This document shows, one piece after another, positions 52,918-63,022 of a DNA stretch of 64,000 nt (positions are counted from its first letter, which is position 1; each line of letters opens with the position of its first letter). The translations under genes were made by a program, and so were the position numbers. Source of the stretch: JANQSP01 sp965237565 (GTDB lineage: Bacteria; Bdellovibrionota; Bdellovibrionia; Bdellovibrionales; UBA1609); contig OZ250145.1 in assembly GCA_965237565.1 (NCBI GenBank), positions 1,178,001 through 1,242,000 of the forward strand. The letters are read 5' to 3'. The notes under the pieces are model-generated. The model did not search any database, was not told the DNA's origin, and saw nothing but the letters and a program-made list of their open reading frames with translations.

Positions 52918-53909
52918 TATCTCAAAACCTCCTTGATTTGTGCTCTCATTTTAACCAGTAAATTGTCGAAAGCAAGAGGAGAATTGGCATACGATTTTAC
53001 ACTATTTTCCAGTTGAATCACTTCCATGAAGATTTGATCTAGAAATTCGTGAGGCAAATTTTTTAAAAATGCAATCAAGTCTTTATGATCCGCATGAACG
53101 AGATGAGATGATTGAAGCTGATCTTTTCTTGCATCTCTTATAATTTGTTCCCAACAAAGACAAACAAACAAAGCTTGGCTTCTGTTCTTAACCAGATCAT
53201 TCAATTCTTTTAAAGAAACTAGCTCTTGCTTGAGTAAGCTATTTCTTAATAGCATAAAGGCTTGGTCTCTGGTCGCTTGGTTTTCCTGCCATTTTTCTAA
53301 CAGATCCAACCGACCTTGGCAGACGTGAATCAACCAATCGCTTGGTTGAGCAGCTTGCGATGGGTCAGAAGCCATTTTCTCCTTCATAACCAAGGCCACA
53401 TGCTCTTTCTTTAGAGGAAGAAAACGCAGGACCTGCACTCTGGAGAGAATCGTAGAAGTAAGGCCAGACAAATTAGAGGAAATCAAAATAAAATATACAT
53501 TCTCTGGAGGCTCTTCCAAAATTTTTAGCAAGCTATTGCTTGCTTGCCTATTCATTTGGTGTGCAGAATCTATCATGATGACACGAGCTGGTGATTCACT
53601 TTGTAGAGAAAGAAAATCCAGAATGTAGCGAATGGATTCTACTTTTATATTCAAAGACTCCGGCTCAATAAAAAGTATGTTCTCGCTTTTTTGATTTTCC
53701 ACTTTTAAACAAGATGAACACTTCCCACAAGCCAAGTTCGAGTTTTTACAAAGTAAAATTTGAGCGAAAGCCCAAGCTGATTTTTTCTTGCCAATGCCAC
53801 TAGGACCCGCAAATAAAAGTGCGTGAGCTAAGCGACCTTTTTTTTTAGCTGACAAAAGTTGATCAAATCCAGCTTTTTGACCGTAGATGCTCTTTAAGAG
53901 TTGAGCCAT
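52917..53909 (-). CDS. holB: DNA polymerase III delta' subunit
   Basis: This 330-residue AAA+ clamp-loader subunit has a P-loop-like GPSGIGKKKSAWAF (about 35-48), a zinc cluster (LACGKCSSCLKVEN), and LLKILEEPPENVYFILIS with the following ILSRVQVLRF replacing the usual SRC. Overlaps tmk by 16 bp and abuts tatD, forming the common tmk-holB-tatD order. Confidence 0.92.
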   Translation of the reverse strand: MAQLLKSIYGQKAGFDQLLSAKKKGRLAHALLFAGPSGIGKKKSAWAFAQILLCKNSNLACGKCSSCLKVENQKSENILFIEPESLNIKVESIRYILDFLSLQSESPARVIMIDSAHQMNRQASNSLLKILEEPPENVYFILISSNLSGLTSTILSRVQVLRFLPLKKEHVALVMKEKMASDPSQAAQPSDWLIHVCQGRLDLLEKWQENQATRDQAFMLLRNSLLKQELVSLKELNDLVKNRSQALFVCLCWEQIIRDARKDQLQSSHLVHADHKDLIAFLKNLPHEFLDQIFMEVIQLENSVKSYANSPLAFDNLLVKMRAQIKEVLR

Positions 53910-54520
53910 TTTCTTTTTTTGAACTCTTCTAGAATGGAGAGTACCAGTTGCTCAGTAGTCAATAAAGCATTCAATACTAACCAAGAATCCTTATTAGCAC
54001 GAGCCATATCCAAGTAAGACTCTCTGACTCTTTGGTGAAAGCTTCTATCTTGTATTTCGAAGCGATCTACGAATTTGCCGGCAACTTGCCCTCGCTTTTC
54101 TTTTTCAACCAATGGCAAGTCTAACAATATCCAAAGATCAGGCTGTACATCAGAGACCGTGAATTGATTGATCCACTTCACTTGTTCTTCCGGCAACCCC
54201 CGACCTTTGCATTGAAAAGCTGTTGTACTGGCCCAAAATCGATCACAGATCACCCATTGGCCAGATTCTATAGCCGGTAAAATTACCTTCTCAATATGGT
54301 CTTTTCGACCCGCTGACAGAAGTAAAACCTCCGTTTGTGGAGAAAGAGCCTCTCCATAGGGGTTCAAAATAATATCTCTGATCTTCTCTCCCAAAATTGT
54401 ACCCCCCGGTTCACGGGTGACAACAAAATCGAGTTTTCTTTTTTCAAGCTCGGGAGACAAAGCCTTAATTAAAGTGCTTTTTCCAGACTGATCCAAACCC
54501 TCAAACACGACAAAAGACAT
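53894..54520 (-). CDS. tmk: Thymidylate kinase
   Basis: This 208-residue kinase makes dTDP. Its P-loop is FEGLDQSGKSTLIKAL (about 5-20), with TREPGGT (about 36-42), DRFWASTTAFQ and LLDLPL. It overlaps holB by 16 bp. Confidence 0.95.
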   Translation of the reverse strand: MSFVVFEGLDQSGKSTLIKALSPELEKRKLDFVVTREPGGTILGEKIRDIILNPYGEALSPQTEVLLLSAGRKDHIEKVILPAIESGQWVICDRFWASTTAFQCKGRGLPEEQVKWINQFTVSDVQPDLWILLDLPLVEKEKRGQVAGKFVDRFEIQDRSFHQRVRESYLDMARANKDSWLVLNALLTTEQLVLSILEEFKKRKWLNS

Positions 54521-54579
54521 AAACTTTTTCCTATATCAAAATTTAAACTGGCAATGAATAAATCCAAAACAAAAAAGAG

Positions 54580-55188
54580 TCAAGTTGTTTCACTCCAACT
54601 GGGCCAACCAGAAGGAAGATCTACAACAATTCTTTTCGACTCAAAATCAATGTCAAAAAGATATTCTTCAATAAAGGGAATCTCTATTTGTTTTTTGTTC
54701 CCTGCACTTACATTCAACAAATCTTGCGATCCATTGTGGGAAAAGGAAACAACTTCCCCTAGCTGTTTTTTTTCCCTATCATATACTTGAAAATTCAAGA
54801 CTTCGATCAAGTAAATGGGTTCCCCCGAGTGAGAGGAAAACACATCCCTTGGAACATAAAAATCATAGCCTTTAAAAGGAATAACTTTTTCAATGCTATC
54901 CAGATTTTGTAGATGCACAATCATTCCCTTTTTGTGAAGACAAGCTTTTTGGATTTTTACTGAAAATGTATTTGCTGGATGGATTGACAGCCTACCTTCG
55001 GGGATTTCTTTTGCTTTTTCTAGCCGAACCTCCTTGCCAAAGAGAAGATTGCAAATTTCCTGATTAACAAAATAAGATGAAACAAATAGATCGCCTTTTA
55101 GGCCATGTGTGTGAGTGAATTGTCCAATTTTCAGATAAGTGGGCACGGAATTTAAACCATTGAAAAAATTATTCTTTCTCTGTGTCAT
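54580..55188 (-). CDS. rimM: Ribosome maturation factor RimM
   Basis: This protein of about 202 residues binds S19 and helps 30S assembly. The N-terminal domain reads KIGQFTHTHGLKGDLFVSSY; the PRC-barrel domain contains VPRDVFSSHSGEPIYLIEVL and LGEVVSFSHNGSQDLLNV, ending IDFESKRIVVDLP. The start is uncertain; ATG at 55188 would overlap the KH gene by 20 bp, while an upstream reading to 55269 overlaps it by much more and is unlikely. A GTG further in is possible. Confidence 0.9.
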   Translation of the reverse strand: MTQRKNNFFNGLNSVPTYLKIGQFTHTHGLKGDLFVSSYFVNQEICNLLFGKEVRLEKAKEIPEGRLSIHPANTFSVKIQKACLHKKGMIVHLQNLDSIEKVIPFKGYDFYVPRDVFSSHSGEPIYLIEVLNFQVYDREKKQLGEVVSFSHNGSQDLLNVSAGNKKQIEIPFIEEYLFDIDFESKRIVVDLPSGWPSWSETT

Positions 55189-55453
55189 CGTTGTCGTCAT
55201 CATCTTCATCATCATCAATGATTTGGAAAAGACATCTTTGTTTTCTTTTTGCTCCACAAGCACCCACAATCGTTCTCAAAGACTCTATGGTTCGGCCATT
55301 ACGGCCAATCACCTTGCCCATATCTTTTTTGGATACACGAGCTTCAAAAATTACTGTTTTCTCGCCCCTGTTTTCTTGTACTTCTACTTGATCTGGCTCA
55401 TCTACCAAGGCCTTAATCAGGGTTTCGATAATTTCAGCGATTGATCTTTCCAT
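55169..55453 (-). CDS. KH-domain RNA-binding protein (KhpA type) with acidic tail
   Basis: This protein of about 94 residues has one KH domain with the GRNG loop (KVIGRNGRTIESLRTIV) for RNA binding. The tail is a run of Asp/Glu (DDDEDDDDNDDTEKE). The ATG at 55453 has TGGAG 7 bases upstream; an in-frame start at 55474 lacks one. Between rpsP and rimM in the classical ribosomal operon order. Confidence 0.9.
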   Translation of the reverse strand: MERSIAEIIETLIKALVDEPDQVEVQENRGEKTVIFEARVSKKDMGKVIGRNGRTIESLRTIVGACGAKRKQRCLFQIIDDDEDDDDNDDTEKE

Positions 55454-55489
55454 CTCCACACTCCAGAGAGCCAAACATGCTTCGCTTCT

Positions 55490-55735
55490 CTAAACAGAAT
55501 ACACTTTTTTCGCTAAACTCCGAATAGTCTGACTCGGTTGAGCGCCCTTTTTTGTCCAATTTCTATATTTTTCGATGTCCATGCGAAAAGCCTTTTTCTT
55601 ATCCTTACAAAAGGAATCATAATAACCAATGATATCAATAAATCGACCTTTTGAACTGAAACGAGAATCGGCTACTGTCACACGATATCTGGGCCTATGA
55701 ATAGAACCGCAACGGGAAAGACGAATCACAACCAT
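55490..55735 (-). CDS. rpsP: 30S ribosomal protein S16
   Basis: This 81-residue protein has the S16 signature VVIRLSRCGSIHRPRYRVTVADSR at its N-terminus, RFIDIIGYYDSF and ends in the Lys-rich GAQPSQTIRSLAKK. It is the first gene of the rpsP-KH-rimM operon. The 179-base gap to the next gene holds an imperfect direct repeat (CATTCTCCAAATTTCGAGG at about 55760 and CATTCTCCAAAATTTGAGG at about 55828). Confidence 0.96.
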   Translation of the reverse strand: MVVIRLSRCGSIHRPRYRVTVADSRFSSKGRFIDIIGYYDSFCKDKKKAFRMDIEKYRNWTKKGAQPSQTIRSLAKKVYSV

Positions 55736-55914
55736 TATGACACTCTCTCAACTTTCATGACATTCTCCAAATTTCGAGGACAATCGTACAGTCAGTAAAA
55801 AAATTTATCAACCTACTCATTAATGGCATTCTCCAAAATTTGAGGCCAATCATACTCTGAAAACTTCCTTCAGCAAGGAAAAAGCAACATTTTTTGTATT
55901 TTTCGCATACAGAA

Positions 55915-57468
55915 CTACTTTTCGATTTGCATGAGATAGCGAAAATCACCATACTCACTTAAATAGTAATTGTCTATCCCTTTCCTAACAACTGCAAACT
56001 GTTGGTTATACCACAAAGGAACAAAAGCCAAGTCAGCTAAAATAATTGCCTGCACATGATCATAAATTTTTTTTCTCTTTTGCAAATCCATCACCTCATT
56101 ACCTTGATCCAAAAGACGATCCACTTCCCTGTTCTTGTAAAAACCTCTATTCCTCCCCCTTGGACTTTGCTCCCTAGAGTGGAAGGCCAAACGATACACA
56201 TCTGGATCCACAACCCCCACCCAATTCAGAAGTGCCAACTGAAATCGCCCCGAGCTAAGGTCGCCATAAAAAGTTCCCCACTCAAAACTCTCCAATCGCA
56301 CCTTAAAGTCTGCTTGTTTCATTTGCCAAACCAAAATCTTTGCATAGGCCATAACAGATTTTGAATTAGAAGTTTTTAAAGAAATTTGTTCTTTTTGACA
56401 GTCAAAAAATTGAGTCAAAAGTTTTTTTGCTTGAACTAAATCATAAGCTGGAGCTTGAATTTCCTTATTGAAAAAGAAATGATTGGGGTGCAATATGGAT
56501 GTTGCCGGTTGGGCAAAATTTTTGAACTTATATTGAATGATAGCAGAGCGATCAATGGTCGAGGCCAAGGCTTTTCGAAAATCTTTGTGTCTCAAGCACG
56601 AATCTTTAAAATTAATAAGGAGATAAGTCATAGACAGACTTGGCCCGCGAAAGATTTGAAATTGATCTTTACTCTTTAAGAATTGATCCATCATTTGAAA
56701 TGGAATCTCTGATTGAGCGACGTCAATTTCTTGATTCAATATTTTTTGGAATCTCGTTAAATCATCACGAATAATTTTAAATGTGACTTGCTCAATTTTC
56801 GGAATTTGTGGAACATCTGAACGGGCTTCCAACACAATTTTACTAGAACTTTGACTTTTTAGTTTAAATGCACCAGTACCCATTAGTTTTTTGCCAAAAT
56901 AACGCCCAGCTGATAGAGCTTCCTTCATGGGCAAAATTTTTAAAACAGGAAGATCAGCTATTAAAAACTTAGCCGAATCTTTTTTTAGGTGAATTTTTAA
57001 AATAAGTTCCTTTTGATTCTCACTTATATCTACTGATTGAATGATTTGAAAAGCCGAAGAGAAAGGAGATTTTTCAGAACCATATTCTTGAAAGCTAAAA
57101 ATAATATCTTCTTTTTTTAATTTTCTTCCATTCGAAAATTTAATGTTTTTATCAATAATAAAAGTGTAAGTTTTGTTACGGTACTTCCAACTCTTTGCCA
57201 AATCTGGAAGAACTGTAAAACGAGGTCCTAGGCGAATAAGTGATTGAAAAATCAAACTTGTGATTCTCATCCCATTTGCATCCGTCGCCCAACGAGGATC
57301 TAAAGTACGAGGCTCAGAACCTAAAGCCACCACTATGTTTTTATCTTTTACAAAATTCTTCTTATCTGCCTCTTCTTGCTTCAATGAAAAGAAAAATATA
57401 TAAACGTAATAGGCTGAAAAACTCACAAACAAAATGAATGAAAATATCTTTAATAACTTTTTTATCAT
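55915..57468 (-). CDS. ABC transporter substrate-binding protein, family 5 (oligopeptide type)
   Basis: This 517-residue protein binds peptides or related solutes. One N-terminal membrane anchor or signal (IFSFILFVSFSAYYVYIFFF) is followed by the SBP_bac_5 landmarks: NIVVALGSEPRTLDPRWATD (about 44-63), SFKLKSQSS... and NRGFYKNREVDRLLDQGNEV. It is membrane-tethered rather than lipidated, with no permease or ATPase gene adjacent. The start is separated from dacB by a short divergent gap. Confidence 0.88.
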   Translation of the reverse strand: MIKKLLKIFSFILFVSFSAYYVYIFFFSLKQEEADKKNFVKDKNIVVALGSEPRTLDPRWATDANGMRITSLIFQSLIRLGPRFTVLPDLAKSWKYRNKTYTFIIDKNIKFSNGRKLKKEDIIFSFQEYGSEKSPFSSAFQIIQSVDISENQKELILKIHLKKDSAKFLIADLPVLKILPMKEALSAGRYFGKKLMGTGAFKLKSQSSSKIVLEARSDVPQIPKIEQVTFKIIRDDLTRFQKILNQEIDVAQSEIPFQMMDQFLKSKDQFQIFRGPSLSMTYLLINFKDSCLRHKDFRKALASTIDRSAIIQYKFKNFAQPATSILHPNHFFFNKEIQAPAYDLVQAKKLLTQFFDCQKEQISLKTSNSKSVMAYAKILVWQMKQADFKVRLESFEWGTFYGDLSSGRFQLALLNWVGVVDPDVYRLAFHSREQSPRGRNRGFYKNREVDRLLDQGNEVMDLQKRKKIYDHVQAIILADLAFVPLWYNQQFAVVRKGIDNYYLSEYGDFRYLMQIEK

Positions 57469-57536
57469 TTATCTTTTCTTTCTTTTTTGCATTTTAATAT
57501 TTACTTTTTCTTTCTTTTTTTGTACTTATCTTTTGG

Positions 57537-58991
57537 ATGACTTTTAAAAAACTACAATTTGTTTTTTTCTTTTGTATTTTCATCTATCCGCTCATTATTT
57601 CAGATAGTAAAGCCCAAGCCAGGACCCCTGTAAAGCCTCCTTCCGCTTTGCTCTCCAAATTAAGTCACAATATTAAGAAAAGTCCTATTCGAAGCAAAGC
57701 ACTTAGTATCCTCATAGCTGATGAAAACCAAATTTTTTATGAACTCAATGCAAATAAACCTTTTATCCCAGCTTCTCTAATGAAACTTTTCGTTGCTTCA
57801 ACATTATTAGAACTTTTATCACCAGCTCTGCGATTTACAACTCAATTTTTAGCCACAAAACAAATCAAAAACTCAATCTTAAAGGGAGACCTCTATCTCA
57901 AAGGAGGAGGAGATGCGAGCTTTGTTTCAGAGAGTTTATGGAATTTGGTTAACAATCTCAGTCGAACTGGTGTGAAAACAATCATGGGTGATTTGATTTT
58001 AGATGACACACGATTTGATCAAAAAAACAACAATCCAATAAATAAAAATTCTCACCGGAGTTACGAAGCCCCTACAGGCTCTTTGTCATTCAATTGGAAC
58101 GTTTTGAATATTTATGTGCGTCCAGCTGAAAAAATTGGGGATCCCGCCAAAATATTTCTTGATCCTTCATCGCTTTATTTCCACTCCATAGTAAATAAAA
58201 CAAAAACAGTCAAAGCTGATCAAAAAAAACGAATCACCATTAAGAGAAAAATTTCTCCCTCCTTCAAGGAATCATTAAAAATTACTGGTACCATTCCCCT
58301 CCGTCATAAAGAAATTCTTATCTACAGAAATATTTTCCATCCTGCTTTCTGGACGGGATGGAATGCAATAGATTTTATGAAGCAAAGAAACATTACTTTA
58401 GAGGGCGACATAAAAAGAGGCCAAACACCCAAAAAAGCAAAAGTGCTGGCTGAGTGGGAAGGGAAAACTTTGAGCGAAAGTCTGGGATTGATGATGAAAC
58501 ACTCTAATAACTACATGGTTGATATGCTTCTCCAAAATTTAGCCATTGAACTAAAAGATAAAAAAAAATCTCGTAGTGGCATAGAACTTATGAAAAACCA
58601 CTTAAAAAAATTAGGCATTCCTGAAAAAAACTACACACTCATTCAAGCTTCTGGGCTTAGCCAAAAAAATCGACTGAAAGCAAAAGATCTATTAAAGATA
58701 CTTAGATACTGGAATCGCAATCCCCTGCAAGCTGAATTTGAGTCTTCCTTGGCAATTGCAGGTCTTGATGGAACTTTGAAAAATCTAAATATTCGTTCAG
58801 AAATAAAAAAACGCATCCATGCCAAAACAGGCAGTCTAAAGGGAGTGAAAGGCTTAGCTGGTTACTTACAAAAAGCTTCAGGAAAAAAATTGATGTTTGT
58901 GCTTATATTCAATGGACCTCAGAAAAAAGAATCAGAAGCTGAAAAACTTTTTATACAAATATTTGAAATTCTCTATGGAATAACTATTTAA
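57537..58991 (+). CDS. dacB: D-alanyl-D-alanine carboxypeptidase, S13 family (PBP4)
   Basis: This 484-residue periplasmic penicillin-binding protein trims peptidoglycan. A signal peptide (FVFFFCIFIYPLIIS) precedes the catalytic S-x-x-K (Ser80-Lys83 in PASLMKLF), the S-x-N (KHSNNYMVDML, about 324-334) and the K-T-G (HAKTGSLKGV, about 432). The insertion between the first and second motifs is typical of PBP4. It is the only plus-strand gene in this region. Confidence 0.93.
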   Translation: MTFKKLQFVFFFCIFIYPLIISDSKAQARTPVKPPSALLSKLSHNIKKSPIRSKALSILIADENQIFYELNANKPFIPASLMKLFVASTLLELLSPALRFTTQFLATKQIKNSILKGDLYLKGGGDASFVSESLWNLVNNLSRTGVKTIMGDLILDDTRFDQKNNNPINKNSHRSYEAPTGSLSFNWNVLNIYVRPAEKIGDPAKIFLDPSSLYFHSIVNKTKTVKADQKKRITIKRKISPSFKESLKITGTIPLRHKEILIYRNIFHPAFWTGWNAIDFMKQRNITLEGDIKRGQTPKKAKVLAEWEGKTLSESLGLMMKHSNNYMVDMLLQNLAIELKDKKKSRSGIELMKNHLKKLGIPEKNYTLIQASGLSQKNRLKAKDLLKILRYWNRNPLQAEFESSLAIAGLDGTLKNLNIRSEIKKRIHAKTGSLKGVKGLAGYLQKASGKKLMFVLIFNGPQKKESEAEKLFIQIFEILYGITI

Positions 58992-59074
58992 AATCCTTAT
59001 ATAGGATAAATAGTACACATATTCATCCTATGTTGAGGAATGACTATCTAAAATTTGTTTTTTGCACGTCCTTT

Positions 59075-60862
59075 TTACTCTAGTTCTCTATCTCCAATTT
59101 TATTCTGTGTCATCCTGTGAACAAACTCATCAAAATTATTTCGCATTTCCTGCTTTAGCTTTTTCTTTCCAACACGTCTTTGTTCACTGTTCACGAAAGA
59201 TCCTAGATCTGTCACATTAGTACTAGATAAGGCTTTAAAATTCCACTGTAAAAGATCCCTCACTCCGTCTTTTCCAATAGTTCTTTCTATAGATTTTAAA
59301 ATAGGTCTCAATCGAGACACATCAACGTTCATAAAAGTTGAAAAATCTTGTTTTATTATTTTTTTTATTTTTATTGCCCCTTGTTTCCCAAAAAAATTAT
59401 TCATATAGAAAATAACTTCTTTAAGACTTTTTTCTCTAGCGTAGAGGAAATTATAAATATTCTCTTGTATTCTTTCCTTAATAAATTCTCTATCGACAAA
59501 ATTCTCTATCATTCCTACAATCTTTTTAAGCTTATGGATATTATCCTTGGAAAATTTCTGAAATTTTTGTTCCAAACCTTGTTGCAAAATCACTCCTATA
59601 CTATCTTCATCAACAAATTCTTTCAAATAAAACACAAATTCTTTCAATTGAACTAATTTGGCTTCAACGAAACCTTGAAAATTCACTCGCATTTCTTTCT
59701 TAATGGACTCTTCACTCATAAATTGTCTTAAGTAAGATACAACAGTTTCCAAATGATCTACTCTACCCATAACAAAAACATGAAAATCCTCCTTTATGGC
59801 ATCACTTACTCTTTCTTTACCAATGAAATTCTGTACATAAGATACAGTTTTACTTAATTCATCGAATTCAACGTTTTTAAATTCAGTGAGTTTGTATATT
59901 ACCAATAATCGCAATTCTTCTTTTCCTATCAAGTCTTCTAAATAGGGTATAAGTTTTTGAAATTCATCCATTTTAATTGTAGAAATAATTCGAAAATTTA
60001 TTATTATTTTGTTCTTGAGCAGCAAGTGATTCACAAATAATTTTAATTGTTCTACAACGGATGAAAGACGATTTATACTAGCTATAATGAAATTTATAGG
60101 ATAGAGTCGTACAATATTTCTCGTTTCCTTCCGACCAATGAATCCTTCTAAATAAGATACAGCTTTTTTTAACTCACCCAATTTAACTATGCTGAACTCC
60201 CGAAAATGATTTTGCATTATCACTTTCAGTCTTTCTGGTTCAATAAATTTTAACAAGTAAGCTGAGACTTTTTTAAGCTCATCCAATCTCGCAACAGGAA
60301 TGAATTGAAGATGATGGTACATGACATTTTTAGTGACCCCTTTCCCAATGTACCCCTCCATAAATTTTACGACTTTTATTATCTCATTAATGTTCCCTTC
60401 ATTGAATATTTTTAAAGAAGTCGTTAAATATTTTTGAATTCTCTTCTCTCCTATGTAGAGTTGATAGAAATTCACTCTTTCGATGAAGGATTGGTGATCT
60501 GTAAGCTTTATTTTAGGTATATCTCCAATTCGTTGTAAGCTATCCTGCTTCCCTATTTTTTCTATTAAAAAATTTAGAAATGTCTTTGCATCTTGATGAG
60601 TCCAATCTTTAGTGTATTCTTCTAATCCCCTCTCCCAATCTTTTCCCATCTTTTCAAGCCAATTCTCTCCATGATATTCTTTTGCAAAATCCACAAACAC
60701 AGATCGGGCAGTTTTTTCTTCCTTAAATCCGACAGAAAAAGTTTCTTCACAAGATGTGGAAAACCCTTTTGGAGAGAGCAAGGAAATGAAGACCAAGGAG
60801 ATGACAAAAGATATGTTTATCGTACGAAGTTTATACATAGACATAATATGACTTTTATACAT
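59075..60862 (-). CDS. Secreted alpha-solenoid repeat protein, intact copy
   Basis: This 595-residue protein has an N-terminal signal (ISFVISLVFISLLSPKGF), then about ten tandem repeats of ~38-40 residues with the consensus pattern LxELxxxVxYLxxFIGxE then xxKxxMxxNFxxF. These are helical hairpins, giving an alpha-solenoid. Several in-frame ATGs (60862, 60844, 60838) make the start uncertain and no clear ribosome site is visible. It is a tandem duplicate of 61198-62903. The fold suggests protein or nucleic-acid binding; the family is not recognised. Confidence 0.7.
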   Translation of the reverse strand: MYKSHIMSMYKLRTINISFVISLVFISLLSPKGFSTSCEETFSVGFKEEKTARSVFVDFAKEYHGENWLEKMGKDWERGLEEYTKDWTHQDAKTFLNFLIEKIGKQDSLQRIGDIPKIKLTDHQSFIERVNFYQLYIGEKRIQKYLTTSLKIFNEGNINEIIKVVKFMEGYIGKGVTKNVMYHHLQFIPVARLDELKKVSAYLLKFIEPERLKVIMQNHFREFSIVKLGELKKAVSYLEGFIGRKETRNIVRLYPINFIIASINRLSSVVEQLKLFVNHLLLKNKIIINFRIISTIKMDEFQKLIPYLEDLIGKEELRLLVIYKLTEFKNVEFDELSKTVSYVQNFIGKERVSDAIKEDFHVFVMGRVDHLETVVSYLRQFMSEESIKKEMRVNFQGFVEAKLVQLKEFVFYLKEFVDEDSIGVILQQGLEQKFQKFSKDNIHKLKKIVGMIENFVDREFIKERIQENIYNFLYAREKSLKEVIFYMNNFFGKQGAIKIKKIIKQDFSTFMNVDVSRLRPILKSIERTIGKDGVRDLLQWNFKALSSTNVTDLGSFVNSEQRRVGKKKLKQEMRNNFDEFVHRMTQNKIGDRELE

Positions 60863-60905
60863 GAAATTAAAATTTCATAAATTAATTTTACTTATTAATG
60901 TAACC

Positions 60906-60923
60906 TTTACATGTTAATGTAAA
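60906..60923. promoter_or_regulatory. Operator-like inverted repeat upstream of solenoid gene
   Basis: TTTACAT and ATGTAAA form a perfect 7-bp inverted repeat with a 4-base spacer, about 45 bp before the start. A degenerate version (TTTTATAC/GTGTAAAA) is found before the second copy at about 62946-62965. The rest of the 60863-61197 gap shows nothing else. Confidence 0.5.
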
Positions 60924-61197
60924 ATTTACACGCCGATTATGGATGTTATCATACTTAGCAAAAATCTTGAACATACTTTTGGAGAATAAATGAAAATAAT
61001 CAATGAAAAATAAAAAATATATATCTCACGACATGAACCCAATATTTAGTTGTTAGATAGTCATTTATGAAATAGCATTTTACCAACTGCTTACATATTT
61101 TCCTAAACTAACATCCAATTCACTATGAAATAGGGAAATAACAGATTCATTCTAGTTTAGTATAATCAAACAAGTTATTTGTTTTTGCACGTCCTTT

Positions 61198-62903
61198 TTA
61201 CTCTAGTTCTCTATCTCCAATCTCATTCTGTGTCATCCTGTGAACAAGCTTAGCAAAATTATCTCGCATTTCCTGCCTTTATCTGCCTCCTGCCAATACA
61301 AGCTTCTTCATTCATTATAAAGGATTTTAGCTCCCTCACATTAATACGAGATAAGTGTTTAAGATGTTGCCACATTATGTACTTCATTTTTTCTTTTCCA
61401 ACAGTACTTTTTATAAATTGTAAAACAGGTCTCAATCGAAACATATCAACTTTTATGAAGACTGAAAAATCCTGTTTTATTATTTTTGATATTTTTACTG
61501 TTTCTTTTTTCCCAAAAAGATTATTCATATAGGACATAAATGCTTCAAGATTTTCCTCTTTAGCATAAAGAAAATCATAAATATTATCTTGCATTTTTTC
61601 CTTGATAAATTCTCTATCGACAAAATTCTCTGTCATTTTTACAATCCTTTCAAGTTTATTAACACCATGAGCAGAAAATTCTTCAAAATTCTTTCAATCG
61701 ATTTAATTTAAATTCAACAAAACTTTGAAAATTCACCAGCATTTCTTTCTTAATGCTCTCTTCACTCATAAATTGTCTTAAGTAAGATACAACAGTTTCC
61801 AAATGATCTCTTCTAGCTACAACAAAAGCGTGAAAATCCTTAACTACGACGTGCTTTACTCCTTTTTCACCAATGAAATTCTCTAAATAAAGTGCGAGCT
61901 TCTTGAATTCATCAAATTTGACGTTTTTAAGTGCATTAGTTTTGTATCTCATTAACATTTTGGATTCTTCTAATCCAATTAAATTATATAGATAATCCAT
62001 AAGTTTTTTTAATTCGTCAATTTTAATTTCAACAATATTTTGAAACTCTGTCTTAATTTTTTCTTTAACCATTTTATGATCCATAAATCGTTCGAACTTA
62101 TTTGTAACGAATGAAAAATTACGAAAATCAGCTATAATAAACGATACAGGATTATGATATATAATATTTTTCGTTACGCTTATTGAGTTTATATATCTTT
62201 CTATTGCTGCCATCTCATTGAATCGAGCCATAATGAACTCTCGAAAATTATTTCGCATTATCATTTTCAGTTTTTCTCGTTCAATAAATCTTAACAAGTA
62301 AACTGAGACTTTTTTCAGCTCATCCAATCTCGCAACAGGAATGAATTCAAAATTATAATACATGACAATTTGGGTGGCTTCTTTTCCAAGATAGCTTTCT
62401 ATAAATTTTATGACTTCTGCTATCTTATTAATGTCCCCTTCATTAAATATTTTTAAAGAGGCTGCTAAATATTTCTGAATTCCGTGTTCACCTATGTAGG
62501 ATTGGTAGAGTTCTACTCTTTCGATGAAAGATTGGTGATCTGTAAGCTTTATTTTAGGTATATCTCCAATTCGTTGTAAGCTATCCTGCTTCCCTATTTT
62601 TTCTATTAAAAAATTTAGAAATGTCTTTGCATCTTGATGAGTCCAATCTTTAGTGCTTTCTTCTAAGCCCCTCTCCCAATCTTTCCCCATCTTTTTAAGC
62701 CAATTCTCTCCATGATATTCTTTTGCAAAATCCACAAACACAGATTGGGCAGTTTTTTCTTCCTTAGGTTTGAGAAAAAAAAATTCTTCACAAGAGATGG
62801 AAAAACCTTTTGGAGGGATAAATAAACCAAAGAGCAAAAAGACGATAAAAGATATGTTTATCATATGAGCCTTATACGTAGACATAATGTGACTTTTATA
62901 CAT
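61198..62903 (-). pseudogene. Frameshifted second copy of the secreted alpha-solenoid gene
   Basis: The N-terminal 406 codons (62903-61683) match the intact copy, including the signal peptide and repeats. Around 61683 a deletion of about 37 codons shifts the frame and creates a stop right after NRLKEF. The matching sequence resumes (VKMTENFVDREFIKEK) in another frame (61636-61259) and a further one-base insertion disrupts the last ~28 codons (HRMTQNEIGDRELE still readable, stop at 61198). The two units are tandem repeats of about 2.1 kb with matching flanks. Confidence 0.85.
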
Positions 62904-63022
62904 AGAATTAAAACTTCATAAATTAATTTCACCTATCAATGTAAATTTTATACAATGGTGTAAAATTTATATGCTGATTATAAATATTATGGTGCTAAAA
63001 TGATGATTCTAAAATTATAATA

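Noticed and set aside
55755..55958. 67-codon minus-strand frame beside rpsP
   Set aside because: It overlaps the substrate-binding protein end and spans the direct repeat; composition and lack of a start site suggest chance.
59075..62903. TAL-effector-like or mTERF repeats in the solenoid proteins
   Set aside because: The repeat length (38-40) is broadly compatible, but the diagnostic residues of TALE or mTERF repeats are not visible, so no such function is claimed.
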